Shown piece by piece: positions 1 through 5,173 of a stretch of 8,091 nt of DNA. The stretch's first letter is position 1. Each line of letters starts with the position of its first letter. Under the pieces are notes generated by a model. The model made no database searches. It saw only the letters and a list, made by a program, of their open reading frames with translations, and was not told the origin of the DNA. Position numbers and translations under genes: made by a program. The DNA comes from Pedococcus sp. (GTDB taxonomy: Bacteria; Actinomycetota; Actinomycetes; Actinomycetales; Dermatophilaceae): assembly GCA_025936615.1 (NCBI GenBank), contig JAICSZ010000075.1:1-8091 (forward strand), written 5' to 3'.

Positions 1-101
1 CAGATCCGCCGGACAAATGCGACACGGCCGCAGCCCTGGTGCGAGGCTTCCCTCTCGCCACACCTGCCACTGCCGCCCCGCCTCCCCCCTGGACTGACAC
101 C

Positions 102-2366
102 GTGCGCCTCGTTTCCGCTGCCCTCGCCGTCGCCCTCACCCCCGCCTTCGTCGCACTGCCCACGGTGACGTTCGCCGCGCCGCACGCACCGCACCCCGTT
201 GCGCCGCACGTGCAGACCACCGAGGTGCACGGCGTCGACGCGCGCTCGGCAGGCCAGCTGTGGGACCGCCGCGTGGCGCGCTCGGACCATGCGCTCAGCA
301 CCCTGAGTGCGCCGCAGGAGCGTGCCAGGTTCACCGTGGCCGGGGTGTCGTGGGCGCGCACGACCGGCCTGCGGGCCACCGACGTCACCGTCGAGGCACG
401 CGTCCGCGAGGCCTCCGGCTGGACGGGCTGGGAGCAGCTCGGCGTCGGCGACGACGGGCCGCAGGGCGGGACGGCCGAGGCTGTGGGTGCACGCTCCGGG
501 TCCAACCCGCTGGTCACCGACGGAGCCACCGCCATCCAGGTCCGCGTCGGCACGGTCAACGGGCAGCCACTGCCTGACGTGCAGGTCACCACCATCGACC
601 CCGGGACCTCGGCCGCCGACGCCAACCTGCAGCGCCCGACACCTACGGCCTCGGCATCCGCTGCCGCGACGACCCCGACCATCATCACCCGAAAGCAGTG
701 GGGGGCTGACGAGTCCCTGCGCGGCCCGGCCACCTACAACACCACCGTCAAGGCCATCGTCATCCACCACACGGCCAGCTCGAACGACTACACCGCGGCG
801 ACGGCGGCCGCGCAGATCCGCGGGATCTACGCCTACGACACTCGAGGCCTGGGCTGGTCGGACATCGCCTACAACTTCCTCGTCGACAAGTTCGGACGGA
901 TCTACGAGGGCCGCGCCGGCTCGATCACCAGCGCGGTGCGGGGCGCCCACGCCATGGGGTTCAACACCGACACCATGGGTGTCGCGGCCCTTGGCAACTA
1001 CGAGACCTCAGCTGCACCGGCCGTCATGGTCGACGCGCTCGCCAAGGTCGCCGGCTGGAAGCTGTCGCAGTACGGGGTCAACCCCGAGGGCACGACGACG
1101 CTGACGTCCGCCGGCGGCACCGGGGCGAAGTACGCGGCCGGCGTGCGGGTCAGCCTGCCGTCGGTCAACGCGCACCAGAACACGTCGTACACGCTGTGCC
1201 CCGGCAAGTACCTCTACCCGCAGATGGCCACGATCCGCAGCAAGGCGGCGCTCTACGCCCGGTACTCCTCGACCACGGGCCCCACTCCGGTGACGACGAG
1301 CCGGCTGTTCGCCACCTACGGCAGCCTCACCCTCGGCGTCGGGTCGTCCGGTTACCCGGTTCGCGACCTGCAGCTCGAGCTCAACCGGCGCGGCTACTCG
1401 GTCGGGACCGCCGACGGCGACTTCGGGCCGGCCACGGTCGCGGGTGTGCAGAAGTTCCAGAAGGCCATGCAGCTCACCGCAACCGGCAAGGTCGCCGCCA
1501 ACGACTGGCGCGCCCTGTCCGGTCTCACCTACACGAGGACCGCGGCCCCGCCGCCTGCGCCGACCCCCGTACCCACCCCCGCCAGGGCCATCACAGGTCT
1601 CGACGCGGACGGTCGCGGTGACGTGCTCGGTCGCACCGGCGCCGGCGACCTCTACTTCTACCCGGGCAAGGTGGGCGGCATCGGAACGCCGGTGCGCCTG
1701 TCCGCCGGCTGGAACGGGTTCCGCCAGGTGGTCTCACCGGGCGACCTGACCGGTGACCGGATCGCGGACGTGGTGGCCACCACCTCGGGCGGCGCCGCCT
1801 ACCTGTACCGCGGCAACGGCAAGGGCGGCCTGCAGAGCGGCCGCACCTTGCTGTCCACCACCTGGGCCGCGTACACGGACATCCTCACGCCCGGCGACTG
1901 GACAGGCGACGGCAAGCCAGACCTGTTGGCACGCAAGGCGAACGGCGAGCTGTGGCTCATCGCAGGCAACGGCAAGGGTGGGTTCACGGGCGGCTGGCGC
2001 AAGATCGGCACCGGCTGGCAGATGTACACCCAGATGATCACCCCGGGCGACGTCACGGGCGACGGCCGGGTCGACCTGCTCGGCCGCACCCCGGCTGGAC
2101 GGCTCTACCTCTACCGGGGCACGGGCATGCCGACCGCAACGGCCTCGGGGTACCTGCCCGGAGTCGTCATCGGCAGCGGGTGGCAGGTGTTCAACACGGT
2201 GTTCTCCACCGGTGACCTCACCGGAGACAGCAAGGCCGACCTGGTGGCCCGGACGCCGGGCAACGTCAACTACGTCTATGCCGGCAACGGCAAGGGCGGG
2301 CTCGCGGCCGGGAAGCGGTTCACCGCCCCGTGGGGCAACACCACGAGGATCGTCGGAGTCCGCTGA
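102..2366 (+). CDS. Secreted N-acetylmuramoyl-L-alanine amidase (PGRP/Amidase_2) with PG_binding_1 domain and five FG-GAP/VCBS repeats
   Basis: This is an extracellular zinc amidase expected to cut the amide bond between N-acetylmuramic acid and L-Ala of the peptide stem. Counting 754 residues from GTG 102: signal peptide about 1-25 (one Arg, hydrophobic core, TFA then APHAP); N-terminal beta-rich domain about 75-167 common in actinobacterial PGRP amidases; Ala/Thr/Pro linker 170-192; PGRP domain about 192-383. The visible zinc ligands are His222 (VIHHTA), His358 (NAHQN) and Cys366 (TLCPGK), with Tyr257 in the usual tyrosine place. A PG_binding_1 domain follows at about 409-474 (GDFGPATVAGVQKFQ), then a Pro linker and five calcium-type repeats from 497 to the end. 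The frame is open upstream to the window edge and GTG 39 is possible, but codons 39-101 are rich in cct/aca/act/cga and would put 21 odd residues before the signal peptide. No strong Shine-Dalgarno sequence is seen for either start. Amidase call is firm; start is moderate. Confidence 0.93.
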   Translation: MRLVSAALAVALTPAFVALPTVTFAAPHAPHPVAPHVQTTEVHGVDARSAGQLWDRRVARSDHALSTLSAPQERARFTVAGVSWARTTGLRATDVTVEARVREASGWTGWEQLGVGDDGPQGGTAEAVGARSGSNPLVTDGATAIQVRVGTVNGQPLPDVQVTTIDPGTSAADANLQRPTPTASASAAATTPTIITRKQWGADESLRGPATYNTTVKAIVIHHTASSNDYTAATAAAQIRGIYAYDTRGLGWSDIAYNFLVDKFGRIYEGRAGSITSAVRGAHAMGFNTDTMGVAALGNYETSAAPAVMVDALAKVAGWKLSQYGVNPEGTTTLTSAGGTGAKYAAGVRVSLPSVNAHQNTSYTLCPGKYLYPQMATIRSKAALYARYSSTTGPTPVTTSRLFATYGSLTLGVGSSGYPVRDLQLELNRRGYSVGTADGDFGPATVAGVQKFQKAMQLTATGKVAANDWRALSGLTYTRTAAPPPAPTPVPTPARAITGLDADGRGDVLGRTGAGDLYFYPGKVGGIGTPVRLSAGWNGFRQVVSPGDLTGDRIADVVATTSGGAAYLYRGNGKGGLQSGRTLLSTTWAAYTDILTPGDWTGDGKPDLLARKANGELWLIAGNGKGGFTGGWRKIGTGWQMYTQMITPGDVTGDGRVDLLGRTPAGRLYLYRGTGMPTATASGYLPGVVIGSGWQVFNTVFSTGDLTGDSKADLVARTPGNVNYVYAGNGKGGLAAGKRFTAPWGNTTRIVGVR
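1590..2363 (+). repeat. Five FG-GAP/VCBS-type protein repeats of about 51 residues (C-terminal module of the amidase)
   Basis: Each unit has a calcium-loop motif of the D-x-T-G-D-x-x-x-D type. Four are full (DLTGDRIAD, DWTGDGKPD, DVTGDGRVD, DLTGDSKAD, ending at residues 556, 607, 658 and 713 counted from GTG 102). The first is a variant (DADGRGD, ending at 507). Five Trp residues (537, 588, 639, 694, 744) recur at 50-55 residue steps. At DNA level a 17-bp unit GGCAACGGCAAGGGYGG, encoding the GNGKGG turn, recurs at 1812-1828, 1965-1981 and 2283-2299. The array begins with the second half of a unit and ends with the first half (Trp744 then RIVGVR), as in circularly closed beta-propellers. The likely role is calcium-stabilised binding of wall polymer or sugar, or adhesion; that role is inferred. 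Confidence 0.85.
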
Positions 2367-2376
2367 ACGGTGCGCT

Positions 2377-2401
2377 CAGCCGCCGGTGCCGCCCCCGGCT
2401 G
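2377..2401. terminator. Minor hairpin just after the amidase gene
   Basis: Arms CAGCCG (2377-2382) and CGGCTG (2396-2401) are perfectly complementary over 6 bp with a 13-nt C-rich loop, eleven bases past the amidase stop. There is no T-run. It could help end amidase transcription together with the stronger hairpin just downstream, but short GC-rich inverted repeats are common by chance at this base composition. Confidence 0.3.
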
Positions 2402-2403
2402 GT

Positions 2404-2444
2404 CCGGCCGCTGGTGTGCCGGGTGGCCGGCGATCAGCGGCCGG
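2404..2444. terminator. Bidirectional terminator hairpin between the amidase and LysR genes
   Basis: A perfect 10-bp inverted repeat, CCGGCCGCTG (2404-2413) and CAGCGGCCGG (2435-2444), encloses a second 5-bp stem, GCCGG (2418-2422) with CCGGC (2427-2431), around a GTGG loop. The two genes converge here. The right arm lies inside the last codons and stop (2434-2436) of the regulator gene, so one structure would serve both transcripts. It lacks a U-tract, as is usual for high-GC actinobacterial terminators; use as a terminator is inferred from position and symmetry. Confidence 0.6.
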
Positions 2445-3309
2445 TCACGGGCGTGAGCGGGGCGCCACTGGCGAGGATCGCCGAGGTGAGCGCCTTGGCC
2501 GGCTCGGCCGGCGCCCGCTTCGTGGTGAGCAGTACCAGGTCGAGGTGCGGGAGCTTGGGCAGCCCCAACGACGTGGGGAGCTCGACCAGGTCGGTCGGCA
2601 TGAGTGTGCGGGCCATGACCGCGTTGCCCAGACCGGCACGGACGGCGGCCAGGACGCCGTTGACGCCACGGACCGTGCAGGTGATCCGACTGCCCCGCCC
2701 CACCCTCTCCAGTGCCTGCACCGCAACCGACCGGCTCAGGCTGGGTGCCTGGTAGACGACGAGCGGGACTGGCTGTTCGGGGTCGAGGCGAGCGCCGTCC
2801 AGCCCGGTCCAGACCAGCTGGTCGCGCCGGACGAGCTGCCCGCGCAGCGACTTCGACGAGTCGGGACTGCGCTTCACGAACGCGACGTCGAGGTGTCCGG
2901 ACTCGATGCGCCGCAACAAGTTCTCGTTCTGCAGCACGGTGAGCTCGAGGTCGATCCGTGGGTAGAGCTGGCGGAAGTCGCGCAGGATGCGCGGCAGTGG
3001 CGTCAGGGCAAGGTCGTCGGTGACGCCGAACCGGAGCCGACCCTGCAGGTGCGAGCCGGTGAAGAAGCCAACGGCGCGCTCCTGCGCGGCGAGGATCTCG
3101 CGGGCGAACCCGGCCATCGCCTCGCCGTCCGAGGTGAGCGCGACGCTGCGGGTGTCGCGCACGAACAAGGGCCGGCCGACCTGCTCCTCGAGCCTGCGGA
3201 CGTGCTGGCTCACGGTCGGCTGCCGGATGCCGAGCGACTCGGCTGCGCGGGTGAAGCTCAGCGACTGGGTGACGGCCAGGAAGGTCCGCAGCAGCTCCGG
3301 GTCGTACAT
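2434..3309 (-). CDS. LysR-family transcriptional regulator
   Basis: A DNA-binding regulator that normally binds a small effector and controls a divergent neighbour. The 291 residues match the usual LTTR length. The N-terminal winged helix-turn-helix spans about 3-62, with the signature LLRTFLAVTQSLSFTRAAE, PTVSQHVRRLEEQVGRPLF and ALTSDGE. A linker helix follows to about 88, then the periplasmic-binding-like effector domain about 92-290 (GRLRFGVTDD, GHLDVAFV, VRAGLGNAVM). Only one cysteine (Cys211) is present, which argues against an OxyR-like disulfide switch. The start is well set: ATG 3309 has AGGAGG (3314-3319) four bases upstream and begins exactly where LTTR homology begins; the 77 codons open further upstream run through the promoter and into the neighbour. 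It is divergent from an MFS exporter, its probable target. The effector cannot be told from sequence. Confidence 0.95.
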   Translation of the reverse strand: MYDPELLRTFLAVTQSLSFTRAAESLGIRQPTVSQHVRRLEEQVGRPLFVRDTRSVALTSDGEAMAGFAREILAAQERAVGFFTGSHLQGRLRFGVTDDLALTPLPRILRDFRQLYPRIDLELTVLQNENLLRRIESGHLDVAFVKRSPDSSKSLRGQLVRRDQLVWTGLDGARLDPEQPVPLVVYQAPSLSRSVAVQALERVGRGSRITCTVRGVNGVLAAVRAGLGNAVMARTLMPTDLVELPTSLGLPKLPHLDLVLLTTKRAPAEPAKALTSAILASGAPLTPVTGR

Positions 3310-3357
3310 GGGTCCTCCTCCCTCCCGACGACGCAGGCGCACGCCACCGCCAGAACG

Positions 3358-3378
3358 GTCATTGCGACAGACAATGAC
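3358..3378. promoter_or_regulatory. LysR-type operator (ATTG-N7-CAAT dyad) in the divergent promoter
   Basis: Perfect 7-bp arms GTCATTG (3358-3364) and CAATGAC (3372-3378) are separated by 7 bases. The core fits the T-N11-A rule for LysR boxes exactly (T3362, A3374). It lies between the LysR gene and the MFS gene, in the most AT-rich stretch of the window, about 50 bases from the regulator's ATG. It is the expected recognition site for the regulator at 2434-3309, controlling both directions. Confidence 0.75.
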
Positions 3379-3379
3379 A

Positions 3380-3390
3380 CTTATATGACT
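3380..3390. promoter_or_regulatory. Candidate -10 elements for the divergent LysR and MFS promoters
   Basis: On the - strand, TATAAG at 3385-3380 matches 5 of 6 bases of the -10 consensus and would start the regulator transcript near 3373, inside the dyad, which fits autorepression. On the + strand, TATGAC (3384-3389), with TTGCGA (3362-3367) 16 bases upstream as a possible -35, would start the transporter transcript near 3397. The -35 overlaps the dyad, so a bound regulator would contact polymerase directly. The exact start sites are inferred. Confidence 0.45.
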
Positions 3391-3497
3391 GATTCTGGAT
3401 GAGAATACCGCCTCGCGTCGTTGCGCAGAGGACACTGGAACCTGTACCCAGCACCCACCCACGACTCCACCCAGACGCCACCAGCCCAGGACGCACC

Positions 3498-4844
3498 TTG
3501 AGCTCCACCGACGCCGCCTCAGTCCGCATCGCCAGACCACTACTCCCCCAACACTTCTCGCGCACCTTTCCCGCCCTGGAGAACCGCAACTTCCGCCTCC
3601 TGCTGGGTGGACTGCTGGTCTCGGGCACCGGTGGGTGGATCCAGCGCATCGCCCAGGACTGGCTCGTCCTGACCCTCACCGACAGCCCGACCGCTGTGGG
3701 GGTGGCCACTGCCTGCCAGTTCGTCCCGACCCTCCTGCTCGGGCTGCACGCCGGCCTGCTCGCCGACCGCTTCCCCAAGCGGTACCTGCTGCTCGCGACC
3801 CAGGTGTCGATGGCGGCCACGGCCGCCGCCCTCGCTGCCCTGGCGCTGACCGGCCGGGTGCAGGTGTGGCACGTCTTCGCCCTGGCCGCGGTGCTGGGCG
3901 TGGTTGCCGCTGTCGACAACCCCGTCCGCCAGTCGTTCGTGTCCGAGGTCGTGTCCGGACGCAACCTCCCCAACGCCATCAGCCTGGTCTCCTGCACCTT
4001 CCAGATCGGCGCGATGGCCGGGCCCGTCATCGGAGGTGTGCTGATGGCCACCTTCGGCGCCGGTTGGGCGTTCGCCGTCAACGCGGCAACCTTCGCCGCA
4101 CCGGTCGTCGCCCTCCTCCTCATGCGTGGCACCCAGTCACACCGCGCGAGCCGGGCACGGCGCATCGCCGCGCGTTCGAGCGAGGCGGGAGCACCCGGCA
4201 TACGAGAGGGGCTCTCCTATGCCTTGCGCACCTCCACCGTGCTGTGGCCGGTCGTCATGGTTGGGGCATTCGGCTTCTTCACGATCAGCCTCCCCGTGAC
4301 GCTTGCGACCTTCGCCAAGAACGAGTTCCACTCCGGCGCAAGCGGGCTCGGACTGCTCAACGGCGTCGTGGCCGTCGGCGCCCTCGGTGGGGCGCTGACC
4401 ACCGCCCGACGCACGAAGCCGCTGCGACTGCGAACCGTGGGACTCGCCGGCACGGCCCTGGCCACCGCGATGCTCGTCGCCGCCCTCGCGCCGAGCCAGC
4501 CGGCCTTCATGGTGCTGCTCGTCGCGGTCGGTGCGGCCAACCTCGGCTTCCTCACGTCGGCACAGTCGCTGGTCCAGCTCGCCGCCATCGACCACCTTCG
4601 TGGCCGGGTCGTGGGCATCTACATGCTCGTGTTCATCGGCAGCGGCGCGGTCGGCGGACCGGTGGTGGGATGGCTGGCCGAGTCGTTCGGCGCGCGAACG
4701 GCGCTCGTCGCCTCAGGTGCCGTGCCCGCCGTGGTGACCGTGCTCGTGTGCCGCCACCTCGCCAAGGCGGCGTCCCTGCGGGTCGGCCTGGGCTCGATGT
4801 CGATCCGCGTCCCGCGGCCCTCGCTGGTGCCGCGCAGCCACTGA
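3498..4844 (+). CDS. MFS transporter, MFS_3/EntS-like exporter family
   Basis: A 12-helix inner-membrane secondary transporter, expected to export a small molecule by proton antiport. With the TTG 3498 start it has 448 residues, about the family norm. Family marks: NRNFRLLLGG entering the first helix (29-38), the loop 2-3 motif GLLADRFPKR (86-95), DNPVRQSFVSEVVSGRNLPNAISL-type segment (140-163), a basic central loop (about 214-236) and RGRVVGIYMLVFIG with GWLAESFGAR in the C-half (368-400). Start choice: ATG 3399 is in frame but lacks a Shine-Dalgarno sequence, and codons 3399-3497 include ata, aga, agg, aca, gta and cga, unlike the body of the gene. TTG 3498 has AGGA (3488-3491) six bases upstream and begins just before family homology. 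Divergent from a LysR regulator with a shared operator, so effector-controlled. Substrate unknown. Confidence 0.9.
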   Translation: MSSTDAASVRIARPLLPQHFSRTFPALENRNFRLLLGGLLVSGTGGWIQRIAQDWLVLTLTDSPTAVGVATACQFVPTLLLGLHAGLLADRFPKRYLLLATQVSMAATAAALAALALTGRVQVWHVFALAAVLGVVAAVDNPVRQSFVSEVVSGRNLPNAISLVSCTFQIGAMAGPVIGGVLMATFGAGWAFAVNAATFAAPVVALLLMRGTQSHRASRARRIAARSSEAGAPGIREGLSYALRTSTVLWPVVMVGAFGFFTISLPVTLATFAKNEFHSGASGLGLLNGVVAVGALGGALTTARRTKPLRLRTVGLAGTALATAMLVAALAPSQPAFMVLLVAVGAANLGFLTSAQSLVQLAAIDHLRGRVVGIYMLVFIGSGAVGGPVVGWLAESFGARTALVASGAVPAVVTVLVCRHLAKAASLRVGLGSMSIRVPRPSLVPRSH

Positions 4845-4902
4845 GCCGAGCCTTGGTCGGCCGCCGTCGGAGCATCTGACGATGGTGTGGTCGAGCTGCC
4901 GC
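4845..4902. other. Convergent spacer between MFS and small membrane protein genes
   Basis: This 58-base gap separates two converging genes, so a terminator is expected. The only candidate is weak: GCCGA (4845-4849) with TCGGC (4857-4861) around a 7-nt loop, directly after the MFS stop. No U-run and no long stem are visible. Confidence 0.3.
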
Positions 4903-5097
4903 TCAGGGGGCGGTCTTCCGGCGCGCACCCCACCAGGCGAGCAGGACGCCTCCCACCGCGACGATCGGCCCGACGACCGCCCACAGGGTGACGCCTGACA
5001 TCGCGCTGCCCCCGACGTAGCCAAGGCCCTGCAGCGTCCACAGCGCCCCCACCGCCACGAGCAGGACCCCCACGACGACGGCGACCGGGCGTCTCAT
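4903..5097 (-). CDS. Small two-helix actinobacterial membrane protein, unknown function
   Basis: A 64-residue protein with two predicted transmembrane segments, about 4-20 (AVVVGVLLVAVGALWTL) and 37-55 (TLWAVVGPIVAVGGVLLAW). A short loop between them carries LQGLGYVGGSAMSG. Arg2-Arg3 precede the first helix and ARRKTAP follows the second, so both ends are probably cytoplasmic. The pattern (LQGLG, GGS-M-G, W-A-G) is one I recognise from small hypothetical membrane proteins widespread in Actinobacteria; no function is known to me. The frame is open further upstream, but ATG 5097 begins the family-like MRRP start. There is no Shine-Dalgarno sequence; a TANNNT-type -10 (TAGCCT, 5110-5105) ends seven bases before the ATG, which suggests a leaderless transcript. 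It is divergent from the AarF-like kinase, 76 bases apart. Confidence 0.8.
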   Translation of the reverse strand: MRRPVAVVVGVLLVAVGALWTLQGLGYVGGSAMSGVTLWAVVGPIVAVGGVLLAWWGARRKTAP

Positions 5098-5104
5098 GTC
5101 CACG

Positions 5105-5110
5105 AGGCTA
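5105..5110 (-). promoter_or_regulatory. Candidate -10 (TAGCCT) of a leaderless promoter for the small membrane protein
   Basis: TAGCCT read on the - strand fits the actinobacterial TANNNT -10 rule and is followed by seven bases and then the ATG at 5097, the spacing expected when transcription starts at the A of the start codon. The element sits in a small dyad, CGAGG (5103-5107) and CCTCG (5113-5117). No -35 box is recognisable. Confidence 0.4.
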
Positions 5111-5152
5111 GACCTCGGCGGCCGCGGCGGGCCGGTCTTTGTCCGCCCTCGA

Positions 5153-5168
5153 CCATCCGAGAGGATGG
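5153..5168 (+). promoter_or_regulatory. GNRA-loop hairpin over the ribosome-binding region of the AarF-like kinase gene
   Basis: CCATCC (5153-5158) and GGATGG (5163-5168) pair perfectly over 6 bp around GAGA, a GNRA-class tetraloop. The best Shine-Dalgarno match, GAGG (5161-5164, nine bases before ATG 5174), lies half in the loop and half in the stem, and the alternative ATG 5165 is inside the stem. If transcribed, this would limit ribosome access. A regulatory role is inferred; the structure is read directly. Confidence 0.4.
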
Positions 5169-5173
5169 GTGGC

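Noticed and set aside
17..97. A 26-codon frame from ATG 17 ending just before GTG 102, as a possible leader peptide
   Set aside because: The product (Arg/His/Pro/Cys mixture) has no leader-peptide features, there is no Shine-Dalgarno sequence, and the region lies at the window edge, so it cannot be judged.
1812..2299. Three near-identical 17-bp direct repeats as possible CRISPR-like or mobile-element repeats
   Set aside because: They encode the GNGKGG turn in frame within homologous protein repeats, with irregular spacing (153 and 318 bases, in line with one and two repeat units).
2212..3402. A 396-codon + strand open frame across the LysR gene
   Set aside because: It starts inside the amidase gene, runs opposite to a complete LysR protein with canonical HTH, and shows no domain features.
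3359..4201. A 280-codon - strand frame across the MFS gene and promoter
   Set aside because: It is antisense to a clear transporter and would run through the LysR operator; composition is shadow-like.
4845..4861. A strong terminator after the MFS gene
   Set aside because: Only a 5-bp stem is visible, easily expected by chance at this GC content, so it is mentioned as a weak candidate only.
3635..4879. A 414-codon frame shifted relative to the MFS gene
   Set aside because: Arg/Pro/His-rich shadow translation of the transporter; no membrane segments and no ribosome-binding signal.
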